DNA of 64,000 nt from Pseudomonas sp. NFIX28. Lineage in GTDB: Bacteria; Pseudomonadota; Gammaproteobacteria; Pseudomonadales; Pseudomonadaceae. Below the pieces are notes generated by a model. That model was not told where the DNA came from. It saw only the letters and a list, made by a program, of their open reading frames with translations, and made no database searches. Shown here piece after piece: positions 46,708-56,839 of the stretch. Where the stretch lies: assembly GCF_900107395.1 (NCBI RefSeq), contig NZ_FNPW01000002.1, forward strand, positions 548,720 to 612,719, written 5' to 3'. Position numbers and translations under genes: made by a program. Every line of letters begins with the position of its first letter. The stretch's first letter is position 1.

Positions 46708-47073
46708 ATGGCTCGTATTCTGATCGTCGATGACTCGCCGACTGAAATGTACAAACTGACCGGCATGCTGGAAAAGCACGGCCATCAAGTCCTGAAGGCC
46801 GAAAACGGCGCCGACGGCGTGGCCCTGGCGCGCCAGGAAAAGCCCGACGCGGTCTTGATGGACATCGTCATGCCCGGCCTCAACGGCTTCCAGGCCACCC
46901 GTCAGTTGACCAAGGACGCGGAAACCAGCCATATCCCGGTGATCATCATCACCACCAAGGATCAGGAAACCGACAAGGTCTGGGGCACCCGCCAGGGCGC
47001 CAAGGATTACCTGACCAAGCCGGTCGACGAAGACATCCTGATCAAGACCCTGAACAGCGTCCTGGCCGGCTGA
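46708..47073 (+). CDS. pilH: Twitching response regulator PilH
   Basis: Second CheY-like receiver, 121 residues from ATG 46708, phosphoacceptor Asp52 in AVLMDIVMPGLNG, DD8-9 and KP in LTKPVDED. In P. aeruginosa it counteracts PilG, acting as phosphate sink or on retraction. 11 bases before pilI. Confidence 0.95.
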   Translation: MARILIVDDSPTEMYKLTGMLEKHGHQVLKAENGADGVALARQEKPDAVLMDIVMPGLNGFQATRQLTKDAETSHIPVIIITTKDQETDKVWGTRQGAKDYLTKPVDEDILIKTLNSVLAG

Positions 47074-47084
47074 CCGCCCGCGCC

Positions 47085-47624
47085 ATGGCCGAGTCGCAAA
47101 CCGCCTTCGAACTGCTGCTCGAGATCGACCAGCGTTGCCGCCTGCTGGCGGCCGACCTGCCTTCCCAGGAAACCCGCCAGCATGGCTGGAGCGGTATCGG
47201 CTTTCGCATCGGCGAGCATTGGTATGTGGCGCCGATGGGCGAAGTCAGCGAAGTCCTGCACGAGCCCCGTTACACCCTGCTGCCCGGGGTCAAGCCCTGG
47301 GTCAAGGGCCTGGCCAACCTGCGCGGGCGGTTGCTGCCGATCATGGACCTGTGTGGGTTCTTCGGCCATGAGCTGTCGGCCCTGCGCAAGCAGCGGCGGG
47401 TGCTGGTGGTCGAGCATAAGGAAGTGTTCGCCGGCTTGATGGTGGACGAAGTGGCCGGCATGCAGCATTTCCAGCAAAGCAGCCTGGAAATGACCGCCAG
47501 CAGTGACGAACAGGGCGCCATCGCGCCATACCTGCGCGGATATTTCCCCTGCGAGCCGGTCTGGTGGGTATTCAGCCCCTTTGCCCTGGCGCAGTCGCCG
47601 GGGTTTCTCGACGTGGCGTTGTAG
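47085..47624 (+). CDS. pilI: CheW-like adaptor PilI
   Basis: 179 residues, one CheW domain (about 35-170): GIGFRIGEHWYVAPMGEVSE, VKGLANLRGRLLPIMDLCGF and VLVVEHKEVFAGLMVDEVAG. Couples the receptor PilJ to the kinase ChpA. Between pilH and pilJ. Confidence 0.94.
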   Translation: MAESQTAFELLLEIDQRCRLLAADLPSQETRQHGWSGIGFRIGEHWYVAPMGEVSEVLHEPRYTLLPGVKPWVKGLANLRGRLLPIMDLCGFFGHELSALRKQRRVLVVEHKEVFAGLMVDEVAGMQHFQQSSLEMTASSDEQGAIAPYLRGYFPCEPVWWVFSPFALAQSPGFLDVAL

Positions 47625-47736
47625 AAGCAGGGGGGCGCCTAGCCCTTGCCCGCGAAACGGATGACGCGGTTTTGCAGGCTCACCGCATGATGCTGCTCAT
47701 TGCAGGCGACAGAACAACCGGAATTCAGGTGTGCAG

Positions 47737-49800
47737 ATGCTAAAAGCCAACCCAGGCAAGCCAATGGAAGGATCGCGCAGCCGCTCGCAGATCATCGTGC
47801 TGTTCATCGCCCTGATCGTGTTCATCATGCTGCTGTTCGCCAACTTCGCTTACCTCAACACTCAGGCCACCTACGACAAGCAGTACATCGGCCACGCCGG
47901 CGAGCTGCGGGTGCTGTCCCAGCGCATCGCCAAGAACGCCACCGAAGCCGCGGCGGGCAAGGCCGCGGCGTTCAAGCTGCTGGGCGAGGCGCGCAACGAT
48001 TTTGCCCAGCGTTGGGGCTACCTGAAAAAGGGCGACCCGGCCACCGGGCTGCCCGCCGCGCCCGTGGCGGTGCGCCAGGAAATGCACGCGGTCCAGAAGG
48101 ATTGGGACAAGCTGCTGCAGAACGCCGACGCGATCCTCGCCAGCGAGCAGACGGTGCTGTCGCTGCACCAGGTGGCCGCGACCCTGGCCGAAACCGTGCC
48201 GCAGTTGCAGGTCGAGTATGAAAAGGTCGTGGAAATCCTCCTGCAGCGCGGCGCCCCGGCCGCCCAGGTGGCCATGGCGCAGCGCCAGTCGTTGCTCGCC
48301 GAACGCATTCTGGGCGCGGTGAATACCGTGCTGGCCGGCGACGAGAACGCGGTCCAGGCCGCCGATGCCTTTGGCCGTGACGCGGCGCGCTTCGGCCAGG
48401 TGCTCGGCGGTATGCTCCAGGGCAACCCGAGCCTGAAGATCAGCCAGGTCGAGGACCGCGATGCGCGGGCGCGCCTGACCGAGATCAGCGAGCTGTTCCA
48501 GTTCGTCTCGGGCTCGGTGGACGAAATTCTCGAAACCTCCCCCGAGCTGTTCCAGGTCCGCGAATCGGCAAGCAATATCTTCAGCCTGTCGCAGACCCTG
48601 CTCGACGAGGCCTCGCACCTGGCCATCGGCTTCGAGAACCTGGCCGGCGGCCGTTCGCTGGACACTATCGGCGGCTACGTCCTGGGCCTGGCGGCGCTGG
48701 CCTCGATCATCCTCATTGGCCTGGTGATGGTCCGTGAAACCAATCGTCAGCTGCATGAGACCGCCGAGAAGAACGAGCGCAACCAGAACGCGATCATGCG
48801 GTTGCTGGACGAAATCGAGGACCTGGCCGACGGCGACCTCACCGTGACCGCCTCGGTGACCGAGGATTTCACCGGCACCATCGCCGACTCGATCAACTAT
48901 TCCGTCGACCAGCTGCGCGACCTGGTGGCGACCATCAACCTCACCGCCGGCCAGGTCGCCGGCGCGGTGCAGGAAACCCAGGCCACCGCCATGCAACTGG
49001 CCGAAGCCTCGGAGCATCAGGCCCAGCAGATTTCCGAGGCTTCCACCGCGATCAACGAAATGGCCCAGTCGATCGACCAGGTGTCGGCCAACGCCGCCGA
49101 GTCCTCGGCGGTGGCCGAGCGTTCGGTGGAGATCGCCAACAAGGGCAACGAGGTGGTGCACAACACCATCCACGGCATGGACAACATCCGCGAGCAGATC
49201 CAGGACACCGCCAAGCGCATCAAGCGCCTGGGCGAGTCGTCCCAGGAAATTGGCGACATTGTCAGCTTGATCGATGACATTGCCGACCAGACCAACATCC
49301 TCGCGCTCAATGCGGCGATCCAGGCCTCCATGGCCGGCGACGCCGGGCGCGGTTTCGCGGTGGTGGCCGATGAGGTGCAGCGCCTGGCGGAGCGTTCTTC
49401 GGCGGCGACCCGGCAAATCGAGACCCTGGTGCGGGCGATCCAGACCGACACCAACGAGGCGGTGATCTCCATGGAGCAGACCACCTCGGAAGTGGTGCGC
49501 GGCGCCCGGCTGGCGCAGGATGCCGGGGTGGCCCTGGAAGAAATCGAAGGCGTCTCCAAGACCCTGGCGGCGCTGATCCAGAGCATCTCCAACGCCGCCC
49601 AGCAGCAGACTTCGTCGGCCGGACAGATATCCTTGACCATGAACGTGATCCAGCAGATTACTTCACAGACTTCGTCCGGCTCGACCGCGACGGCCGAGAG
49701 CATCGGCAACCTGGCGAAAATGGCCAGCCAGCTGCGGCGCTCGGTGTCCGGTTTCACCTTGCCGGCCAATCGCGAGCAGACGCCGCGCGAAAACCGCTGA
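47737..49800 (+). CDS. pilJ: Type IV pilus chemoreceptor PilJ
   Basis: Methyl-accepting-type receptor of 687 residues from ATG 47737 (a GTG two codons earlier is in frame). First membrane segment about 18-40, a periplasmic part with two four-helix modules ([20 protein letters not shown], ...), second membrane segment about 310-330 ([20 protein letters not shown]), HAMP, and a signalling domain with the hairpin tip [20 protein letters not shown]. Highly similar throughout to the P. aeruginosa receptor that senses pilin. No methyltransferase or methylesterase gene accompanies it in this operon. Confidence 0.95.
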   Translation: MLKANPGKPMEGSRSRSQIIVLFIALIVFIMLLFANFAYLNTQATYDKQYIGHAGELRVLSQRIAKNATEAAAGKAAAFKLLGEARNDFAQRWGYLKKGDPATGLPAAPVAVRQEMHAVQKDWDKLLQNADAILASEQTVLSLHQVAATLAETVPQLQVEYEKVVEILLQRGAPAAQVAMAQRQSLLAERILGAVNTVLAGDENAVQAADAFGRDAARFGQVLGGMLQGNPSLKISQVEDRDARARLTEISELFQFVSGSVDEILETSPELFQVRESASNIFSLSQTLLDEASHLAIGFENLAGGRSLDTIGGYVLGLAALASIILIGLVMVRETNRQLHETAEKNERNQNAIMRLLDEIEDLADGDLTVTASVTEDFTGTIADSINYSVDQLRDLVATINLTAGQVAGAVQETQATAMQLAEASEHQAQQISEASTAINEMAQSIDQVSANAAESSAVAERSVEIANKGNEVVHNTIHGMDNIREQIQDTAKRIKRLGESSQEIGDIVSLIDDIADQTNILALNAAIQASMAGDAGRGFAVVADEVQRLAERSSAATRQIETLVRAIQTDTNEAVISMEQTTSEVVRGARLAQDAGVALEEIEGVSKTLAALIQSISNAAQQQTSSAGQISLTMNVIQQITSQTSSGSTATAESIGNLAKMASQLRRSVSGFTLPANREQTPRENR

Positions 49801-49830
49801 GGCCGAGGCACGACTTTGATGGGAATGGTA

Positions 49831-52800
49831 ATGGGTGATCGGCACGACTATGTGGCCCTGGAATGGGTCAAGGGCGAAATTGCCGAAACGCTGAAGCAGG
49901 CTCACCAGGCGCTCGATCATCTGGTCGACGAGCCGCAGGCGGTAGACGCCCTCGACCAATGCCTGGAGTGCATCCACCTGGTGCACGGCAGCCTGCAGAT
50001 GGTCGAATTCTATGGCGCGGCGCTGCTTGCCGAAGAAATGGAAGCCCTGGCCCTGGCCCTGCGCGAGTCCCGCGTGGCCCGGCGGGACGAGGCGATCTAC
50101 CTGCTGCGCCAAGCCATCAGCCAGTTGCCGCAGTACCTGGACCGGGTGCAAAGCGCGCGCCGCGACCTGCCGCTGGTGGTGTTGCCGCTGCTCAACGACC
50201 TGCGCAGCGCCCGCGGCGAAAGCCTGCTCACCGAAACCAGCCTGTTCAGCCCGCAGCTGCCGGACCTGCCGGCGCTCGACGAAGCCACGCTGAACCGCCT
50301 GGCGCCCCCCGACCTGACCATCTTGCTGCGCAAGTTGCGGCACATGCTGCAAACCGCGCTGGTCGACCTGCTGCGCGAACAGGATGTGAAGAACAGCCTG
50401 GGCTACATGGCCAAGGTCTTCGAGCGCCTCCAGGTGTTGTGCCAGAACGCGCCGCTGGGGCCCTTGTGGCAGATCGCCCTGGCCCTGGTGGAAGGCATGG
50501 GCAGCGGGGCGATCGCCAACAGCCCGGCGGTGCGCAGCCTGCTCAAGGATGCCGACCGCGAACTCAAGCGCCTCTATGAACAAGGCATCGCCGGGGTCAA
50601 CCAGCCGGCCCCCGACGAACTACTCAAAAGCCTGCTGTTTTATATCGCCAAGGCCCGCTACCCCACCGCGCAGATGCAGACCATGAAAGACACCTACGGA
50701 CTCGATGACGCTTTGCCCGACAGTGCGCTGGTCGATCAGGAGCGGGCCCGCCTGGCCGGCCCCGACCGCGACGCCATGCGCTCGGTGCTGGCGGCCCTGT
50801 GCGAGGAGCTGGTGCGGGTCAAGGAGCGCCTGGACCTGTTCGTGCGCAGCGACCGCCAGCACGCGTCCGAGCTGGACAGCCTGCTGGCGCCCCTGCGGCA
50901 GATCGCCGATACCCTGGCGGTGCTGGGGTTCGGCCAGCCGCGCAAGGTCATCATCGACCAGCTGGCGGTGGTGCTGAGCCTGGCCCAGGGCCAGCGCGAA
51001 CCGAACGACGCGGTGCTGATGGATGTGGCCGGGGCCCTGCTGTATGTCGAGGCGACCCTGGCCGGCATGGTCGGCCCGGCCGAACCCGAGAGCCGCGAGG
51101 AAAGCCGCCTGCCGACCACCGACCTGACCCAGATCCACCAGTTGGTGATCAAGGAGGCGCGGATCTGCCTGCAGCAGGCCAAGGAGTTGATCGTCGATTG
51201 CATCGACGCCGGCTGGGATCGCGAACACTTGCAGGCGCTGCCGGAACTACTGACCCAGGTGCGCGGCGCCCTGGCGATGATTCCCCTGGGCCGGGCGGCG
51301 GGCCTGCTGCAAGCCTGCATCGGTTTCGTGCGCGAGCGCCTGCTGCTGGACCCGCGCCAGCCCGGCTGGCAGCAGCTCGACAGCCTGGCCGACGTGATGA
51401 CCAGCATCGAGTATTACCTGGAGCGCCTGAACGACGACCACCAGGCGCCGGGGGAAAAGATCCTCGACGTGGCCGAGCAGGGCCTGGCCGCACTGGGCTA
51501 TGTGCCACAACAGCGGACGCCGGACGAGCAGCTGCCGGACGAACAAGTGCCGCTGCTCAGCGATGTGCTCAGCCCCAACGAGGCCCTGGTGATGCAGGAC
51601 CTGCAGGAACTGGACAGCCCGCAAGTGGCGCAGTCCCTGGCCGATGTGCTGGCCAGCCCGGTCTCGGTGCTCAACCCGCCGGCGCTGGACACGCCGGGCA
51701 GCCTGTTGCCGCCGCCGGGCGACGAAGCGCCGGTGGACGAGGAACTGCGCGAAGTCTTCCTCGAAGAGACCGACGAAGTGCTCGACGTGCTGCGCGAATA
51801 CCTCCCGCGCTGGGCCGCCGACCCCCACGGCACGGCGGCGCTGGGTGAGCTGCGCCGGGCCTTCCACACCCTCAAGGGCAGCGGGCGGATGGTGCGCGCG
51901 CTGGTGTTGGGCGAGCTGGCCTGGGCCGTGGAAAACCTGCTCAACCGCGTCCTGGAACACAGCGTGGAGCCGGGGCCGCAGGTGCGGCAACTGCTCGACG
52001 AGGTGCTGCAATTGCTGCCGGAACTGGTCGCCGAGTTCGCCGCCCAGGCCCAGCGCCAGCGCAACGATGTCGATCGCCTGGCTGCCCGGGCGCACGCCCT
52101 GGCTAAGGGCGATGCCGCGCCGCTGGCGGAAAACGGGCCGGACGACGGGCTCGATCCGCAGTTGCTGGAGATCTTTCGCAACGAGGCCGAAACCCATCTG
52201 GAATGCCTCAACCGCTTTCTCGACCAGGCCGCCGAGCATCTGCCCCTTCAGGCCAGCGACGAATTGCAGCGCGCCTTGCACACCCTCAAGGGCAGCGCCT
52301 ACGTGGCCGGCGTGCTGCCGATCGCCGAGCTGGCGGCGCCGCTGGACCTGCTGGCCCGCGAATACCGCGCGCACCTGATGGCCCTGGACCTGGACGAAGT
52401 CGAGCTGCTGCTGGAGGCCGAAGGCCTGTTTCGCCGTGGCCTGCAACAGCTGGGCAAGGACCCGCTGGCGCCCATCGACGGCGCGGCCGGCTTGATCGAA
52501 CGCGTCCAGGCGCTGACCGCCGAGCGCCTGGAAACCCTGCTCAACACGCCCAATACCGGTTTGCGGGTCAAACGCGATGCGCGTTTGATCAGCAGCTTCC
52601 TGGCCCAGGGCATGGACATCCTGCTGGATGCCGAAAACCTGCTGCGCCGCTGGCGCCAGCACCCCGGCGAACGCCAGGAACTCAGCGCGCTGCTGGACGA
52701 GTTGACCACCCTCGGCGAAGGCGCCCACCTGGCGGACCTGCAACCGATGGACGAGCTCTGCGAAGCGCTGCTGGACCTGTACGGCGCCGTGGAAGAAAGC

Positions 52801-55788
52801 AGCCTGGCGGTCGGCGAGCGCTTCTTCCATGAAGCGGAAAACGCTCACGAAGCCCTGATCAACATGCTCGACGAACTGGCCGCCGGGCAGGAAATCAGCC
52901 CGCAACCGGCCATGCTCCGGGCTTTGCGCGAACTGCTCGAGGAAAGCCTCGACCCCGCGGCCATGGGCCTGATCCGCAGCGATGGCAGCCGCACCCTGAG
53001 CATCACCGACCTGGCCAGCGCCACCGCCGAAATGGCGCGGGCGACGCAGGCCGAGGTGGAGGAGCCGGACGACGAGATCGTGGCGATCTTCCTCGAAGAG
53101 GCGGTGGATATTCTCGACAGCGCCGGCCAGGCCTTGCAGCGCTGGCTGGCCGACCCGGACAACGGCGCGCCGCTGTCTTCCCTGCAGCGTGACCTGCACA
53201 CCCTCAAGGGCGGCGCGCGCATGGCCGAAGTCGGGCCGGTGGGCGACCTGGCCCAGGAGCTGGAAAACCTCTACGAAGGCCTGGTCGATCGCCGTTATCA
53301 ACATGGCGAGGCCTTGGTCGACCTGCTGCAGCGCAGCCATGCGCAACTGGCGCTGCTGTTGCAGCAATTGCAAGCGCAACAGGCATTGAGCGACCCCAGG
53401 GCGCTGATCGAGGCGATTCGCGGTTTTCGCCAGCGCAGCGGGGTCCCCAGCGAGGTGCCCGAGGCCGCGGTGGTCGACGATTCGGCGGCCCACGATCCGG
53501 AATTGCTGGAGATCTTCCTCGAAGAAGGCTTCGACATCCTCGACAGTTCGGGGGCGGCGCTGACGCGCTGGCAGGCTGAGCCGGCGAATCGCCTGGAAGT
53601 GGAAAACCTGCTGCGCGACCTGCACACCCTCAAGGGTGGCGCGCGCATGGTGGAGATCGCGCCGATCGGCGACCTGGCCCACGAGCTGGAATTTCTCTAC
53701 GAAGGCCTGTCCGCGGGCCTGCTGCAACCGACCCCGGCGCTGTTCGGCCTGTTGCAGAAAAGCCAGGACCGCCTGGCGCAGATGCTCGACGCCGCCCGCG
53801 CCGAACAACCGATCAAGCCGGCCGACAGCCTGATCGAGGCGATTCGCGGCTTTACCCACCCGGCCCAGGTCGAAGCGCCGCCGCTGCTGCTGCCGGACCT
53901 GACGCCGCCAGCCAAGCCCGAGCCACCGGCGGTGCCGGCGGAAGCCGCGGTGGCGGGGGACATGGTCAAGGTCTCGGCCGAGCTGCTGGATGACCTGGTC
54001 AACCTGGCCGGGGAGACTTCGATCTTCCGTGGGCGCATCGAGCAGCAGGTCAACGATGCGCGGGTGGCCCTGGGCGAAATGGAAACCACCATCGAGCGCA
54101 TCCGCGATCAATTGCGTCGCCTGGACACCGAAACCCAGGGGCGGATTCTCAGCCGCCAGCAGGTCGAGGCCGAGCGCCTGGGCTACGAGGAATTCGATCC
54201 GCTGGAAATGGACCGTCATTCGCAGTTGCAGCAACTGTCGCGGGCCCTGTTCGAGTCAGCGTCCGACCTGCTCGACCTCAAGGAGACCCTGGACCGGCGC
54301 AACCAGGACGCGGAAAACCTGTTGCAGCAGCAAGGCCGGGTCAATACCGAACTGCAGGAAGGCCTGATGCGCACGCGCATGGTGCCGTTCGAGCGCCTGG
54401 TGCCGCGCCTCAAGCGCATCGTCCGGCAGGTGGCCGAAGAGCTGGGCAAGGACGTCTCGTTCAGCGTCGGCAATGCCGAGGGCGAGATGGACCGTAACGT
54501 GCTGGAACGCATGGTCGCGCCCCTGGAACACATGCTGCGCAACGCCGTCGACCATGGCCTGGAGTCCGCCGAGGTGCGGCGCGCCTCGGGCAAGCCGGAG
54601 CAGGGGCGGATTACCCTGGACCTGTCCCACGAAGGCGGCGATATCGTCTTCGACATGCGCGACGATGGCGCCGGGGTGCCGCTGGAGGCGGTGCGGCGCA
54701 AGGCGATCAAGCGTGGCCTGCTCGACCCGAATGTCGAGATCAGCGACCGCGACGTGCTGCAATTCATCATGCAGCCGGGGTTTTCCACGGCGGAGAAGAT
54801 CACCCAGATTTCCGGGCGCGGGGTCGGCATGGACGTGGTGCATGAAGAGGTGCGCCAGCTCGGCGGTTCGATGACCATCGACTCGATCCCGGGGCAGGGC
54901 GTGCATTTCCGCATCCGCCTGCCGTTCACCCTGTCGGTGAACCGGGCGCTGATGGTGCAGTGCCTGGACGAGCAGTACGCCATTCCCTTGAACACCATCG
55001 AGGGCATCGTCCGCGTGCTGCCCAACGAACTGGAAAGCTACTACCAGCTCGACCCGCCCCATTATCAATACGCCGGCCAGCGTTATGAGCTGTGTTACCT
55101 CGGCGAGCTGCTGCACACCGTGGCCCGGCCGAAACTGCTGGGGCAGAGCCTGCCGCTGCCGGTGCTGCTGGTGCATTACAACGAACACCGGATTGCCGTG
55201 CAGGTGGACGCCATGGCCGGCAGCCGGGAAATCGTGGTCAAGAGCCTGGGGCCGCAGTTCGCGGCGGTGCAGGGTTTGTCTGGCGCGACCATTCTCGGCG
55301 ATGGCCGGGTGGTGCTGATTCTCGACCTGCTGGCGCCTATCCGCGCCTTGCAGACGCGCTTGCCAGCGCCGCGCACGACGAGCGACGAAGTCAGCACTGA
55401 GGTCGAGCCGCTGCGGCCGAAGCTGGTGCTGGTGGTCGACGACTCGGTGACCGTGCGCAAGGTCACCAGCCGCCTGCTGGAACGCCACGGCATGAACGTG
55501 CTGACTGCCAAAGACGGGGTCGACGCCATGGCGCTGCTGCAGGAGCACACCCCGGACCTGATGCTGCTGGACATCGAAATGCCGCGCATGGACGGCTTCG
55601 AGGTGGCCATGCAGGTACGTGCCGACCCGCGCCTGCGCCAGCTGCCGATCATCATGATTACCTCGCGCACCGGGCAGAAACACCGCGACCGGGCCATGGC
55701 CATCGGCGTCAACGACTACCTTGGCAAGCCTTACCAGGAGTCGGTGCTGCTGGAGAGCATCGCCCAGTGGAGCAAACCCCATGCATGA
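49831..55788 (+). CDS. chpA: Chemosensory hybrid histidine kinase ChpA
   Basis: CheA-like kinase of 1985 residues. ATG 49831 is used because MGDRHDYVALEWVKGEI is the start I know for P. aeruginosa ChpA; two in-frame ATGs lie 6 and 12 bases upstream... both close. Order: N-terminal FimL-like region with HLVHGSLQ (His52), a second region without histidine (about 430-560), four Hpt domains with phosphorylatable histidines at 679, 817, 1123 and 1265 (each HTLKG), dimerisation helix, HATPase (NAVDHGLES, DDGAGVPLEAV; about 1560-1690), CheW domain (about 1700-1845) and receiver (1864-1984, Asp1914). The P. aeruginosa protein is about 2470 residues with more phosphotransfer domains, so this version is shorter. 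Confidence 0.93.
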   Translation: MGDRHDYVALEWVKGEIAETLKQAHQALDHLVDEPQAVDALDQCLECIHLVHGSLQMVEFYGAALLAEEMEALALALRESRVARRDEAIYLLRQAISQLPQYLDRVQSARRDLPLVVLPLLNDLRSARGESLLTETSLFSPQLPDLPALDEATLNRLAPPDLTILLRKLRHMLQTALVDLLREQDVKNSLGYMAKVFERLQVLCQNAPLGPLWQIALALVEGMGSGAIANSPAVRSLLKDADRELKRLYEQGIAGVNQPAPDELLKSLLFYIAKARYPTAQMQTMKDTYGLDDALPDSALVDQERARLAGPDRDAMRSVLAALCEELVRVKERLDLFVRSDRQHASELDSLLAPLRQIADTLAVLGFGQPRKVIIDQLAVVLSLAQGQREPNDAVLMDVAGALLYVEATLAGMVGPAEPESREESRLPTTDLTQIHQLVIKEARICLQQAKELIVDCIDAGWDREHLQALPELLTQVRGALAMIPLGRAAGLLQACIGFVRERLLLDPRQPGWQQLDSLADVMTSIEYYLERLNDDHQAPGEKILDVAEQGLAALGYVPQQRTPDEQLPDEQVPLLSDVLSPNEALVMQDLQELDSPQVAQSLADVLASPVSVLNPPALDTPGSLLPPPGDEAPVDEELREVFLEETDEVLDVLREYLPRWAADPHGTAALGELRRAFHTLKGSGRMVRALVLGELAWAVENLLNRVLEHSVEPGPQVRQLLDEVLQLLPELVAEFAAQAQRQRNDVDRLAARAHALAKGDAAPLAENGPDDGLDPQLLEIFRNEAETHLECLNRFLDQAAEHLPLQASDELQRALHTLKGSAYVAGVLPIAELAAPLDLLAREYRAHLMALDLDEVELLLEAEGLFRRGLQQLGKDPLAPIDGAAGLIERVQALTAERLETLLNTPNTGLRVKRDARLISSFLAQGMDILLDAENLLRRWRQHPGERQELSALLDELTTLGEGAHLADLQPMDELCEALLDLYGAVEESSLAVGERFFHEAENAHEALINMLDELAAGQEISPQPAMLRALRELLEESLDPAAMGLIRSDGSRTLSITDLASATAEMARATQAEVEEPDDEIVAIFLEEAVDILDSAGQALQRWLADPDNGAPLSSLQRDLHTLKGGARMAEVGPVGDLAQELENLYEGLVDRRYQHGEALVDLLQRSHAQLALLLQQLQAQQALSDPRALIEAIRGFRQRSGVPSEVPEAAVVDDSAAHDPELLEIFLEEGFDILDSSGAALTRWQAEPANRLEVENLLRDLHTLKGGARMVEIAPIGDLAHELEFLYEGLSAGLLQPTPALFGLLQKSQDRLAQMLDAARAEQPIKPADSLIEAIRGFTHPAQVEAPPLLLPDLTPPAKPEPPAVPAEAAVAGDMVKVSAELLDDLVNLAGETSIFRGRIEQQVNDARVALGEMETTIERIRDQLRRLDTETQGRILSRQQVEAERLGYEEFDPLEMDRHSQLQQLSRALFESASDLLDLKETLDRRNQDAENLLQQQGRVNTELQEGLMRTRMVPFERLVPRLKRIVRQVAEELGKDVSFSVGNAEGEMDRNVLERMVAPLEHMLRNAVDHGLESAEVRRASGKPEQGRITLDLSHEGGDIVFDMRDDGAGVPLEAVRRKAIKRGLLDPNVEISDRDVLQFIMQPGFSTAEKITQISGRGVGMDVVHEEVRQLGGSMTIDSIPGQGVHFRIRLPFTLSVNRALMVQCLDEQYAIPLNTIEGIVRVLPNELESYYQLDPPHYQYAGQRYELCYLGELLHTVARPKLLGQSLPLPVLLVHYNEHRIAVQVDAMAGSREIVVKSLGPQFAAVQGLSGATILGDGRVVLILDLLAPIRALQTRLPAPRTTSDEVSTEVEPLRPKLVLVVDDSVTVRKVTSRLLERHGMNVLTAKDGVDAMALLQEHTPDLMLLDIEMPRMDGFEVAMQVRADPRLRQLPIIMITSRTGQKHRDRAMAIGVNDYLGKPYQESVLLESIAQWSKPHA

Positions 55789-56239
55789 CTACCGCGCCAG
55801 CTTCCTCACCGGGCTGCTGCTGCCGCTGGCCGACCGCACGCTGATCCTGCCCAACGTCGCGGTGGCCGAACTGATCGACTACCAGCGCGGCGAACCGGCC
55901 AGCGACGCGCCGCCCTGGTACCTGCGCCCCGTGGCCTGGCGCGATCGCCAGCTGCCGCTGATCAGCTTCGAGGCCGCCTGCGGCCAGCCCCTGGTCATCG
56001 GCGAGCGCGCGCGCATCGTCGTGCTCAACACCCTGGGCGGCCGCGACCGCTTGAAGTTCATCGCCCTGGTGATCCAGGGCATTCCGCGCTCCTGCCGGCT
56101 CGACAGCCAGCTGAGCTACGTCGATGTGCCGCTGTGCCCGCTGGAGAAAGCCGCGGTGCAGGTGGGGGAGCAGGTGGCGAAAATCCCCGATCTTTTGCGA
56201 TTGGAGGCGATGCTCGTGGAAGCGGGGCTGCATCTGTAG
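55781..56239 (+). CDS. chpC: CheW-like protein ChpC
   Basis: 152 residues from ATG 55781, overlapping the chpA stop by 8 bases. CheW-type fold (LLLPLADRTLILPNVAVAEL, RDRQLPLISFEAACG, LKFIALVIQGIPRS). In P. aeruginosa chpB (methylesterase) sits between chpA and chpC; here chpA and chpC are directly fused in overlap, so chpB was lost or never present. The end runs into a partial family B repeat. Confidence 0.92.
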   Translation: MHDYRASFLTGLLLPLADRTLILPNVAVAELIDYQRGEPASDAPPWYLRPVAWRDRQLPLISFEAACGQPLVIGERARIVVLNTLGGRDRLKFIALVIQGIPRSCRLDSQLSYVDVPLCPLEKAAVQVGEQVAKIPDLLRLEAMLVEAGLHL

Positions 56240-56310
56240 CCGCTGCCGTGTAGTTGTACCGGCTTTCGGTGTCGACACCAATCTTGTAGGAGCGAGGCTT
56301 GCCCGCGATG
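56235..56310. repeat. Partial family B and single family A REP copies
   Basis: TGTAGCCGCTGCCGTGTAG at 56235-56253 is a 5' fragment of family B and includes the chpC stop codon (TAG). TTGTAGGAGCGAGGCTTGCC...GATGG at 56284-56310 is a complete family A copy without partner. Confidence 0.8.
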
Positions 56311-56520
56311 GCGCCCGCTCCGGCGCTGCATTTTTTGGACGGGGTGCATATCTACTCCTGCGGTAACGGCTGCTGGCGGTTTCGCCCTTACGGCGACTCA
56401 CTTTTTTCAGACGCCGGAATGCCGGCCCAGCAAAAAGTAAGCAAAAACGCTCGCCCCTGGCGTACGGCCTTCGCTCCGGCGTCCCGATGGGGCGGGTAGA
56501 TCAAAATCAAAAGCCGGGCG
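56311..56520. repeat. Dispersed Pseudomonas repeat without coding function
   Basis: The stretch with TACGGCGACTCACTTTTTTC, GGAATGCCGGCCCAGCAAAA and GTAAGCAAAAACGCTCGCCC is a sequence I recognise as recurring between genes in many fluorescens-group genomes, where it is often mis-annotated as small proteins (translated as THLFSDAGMPAQQKVSK and, on the other strand, SRRKGETASSRYRR). No start with a ribosome binding site or domain supports a gene. Copy number in this genome cannot be seen from one window. Confidence 0.6.
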
Positions 56521-56545
56521 CGACCTACCGGTCGACGCTAAACCC

Positions 56546-56657
56546 TGTAGCCACTGCCGAGCCTGCGAGGCTGCGATCGACCCCGCAGGGGGCGCAGGGA
56601 TTTTGAAACCGCTGGAGGACCTGCGGTCCTATCGCAGCCTGCGGCAGCGGCTACAGG
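56546..56657. repeat. Inverted repeat pair (REP family B)
   Basis: TGTAGCCACTGCCGAGCCTG...GCGATCGA at 56546-56580 and ATCGCAGCCTGCGGCAGCGG...ACAGG at 56631-56657 in inverted orientation, with an inner hairpin GAGGACCTGCGGTCCT (56615-56630). Confidence 0.85.
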
Positions 56658-56803
56658 TTTGGGGAGGCATCAGGGGAGAGTGGGGCAGATCTGGTTTTGT
56701 TGAAGGCAATGGCAACACATTGCGGGTTGTCGCTGGTTTTTTGCATAGCCATAGTGGGTTTGCCACCGACGCATCGGTGGCCGATCTTAGCCGGTCGAAA
56801 CTG

Positions 56804-56833
56804 TTCACGGACGCACAAGCGCCCTCCTATAAT
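56804..56833 (+). promoter_or_regulatory. Sigma-70 promoter of the structured leader
   Basis: TATAAT at 56828-56833 is a perfect -10 hexamer; TTCACG at 56804-56809, 18 bases upstream, is a fair -35. A start near 56840 would put the whole structured leader on the transcript. A perfect hairpin CCACCGA-CGCA-TCGGTGG lies just upstream at 56763-56780 and could be the end of the preceding unit or an activator site. Confidence 0.7.
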
Positions 56834-56839
56834 GCTGGC

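Noticed and set aside
47740..49416. Open frame of 558 codons on the minus strand opposite pilJ
   Set aside because: Antisense shadow; the sense frame encodes a complete chemoreceptor.
51247..54234. Open frame of 995 codons on the minus strand opposite chpA
   Set aside because: Shadow of a GC-rich gene: the plus-strand ChpA frame has clear Hpt and kinase motifs, and the antisense product is rich in Arg, Gln, Val, His without any domain.
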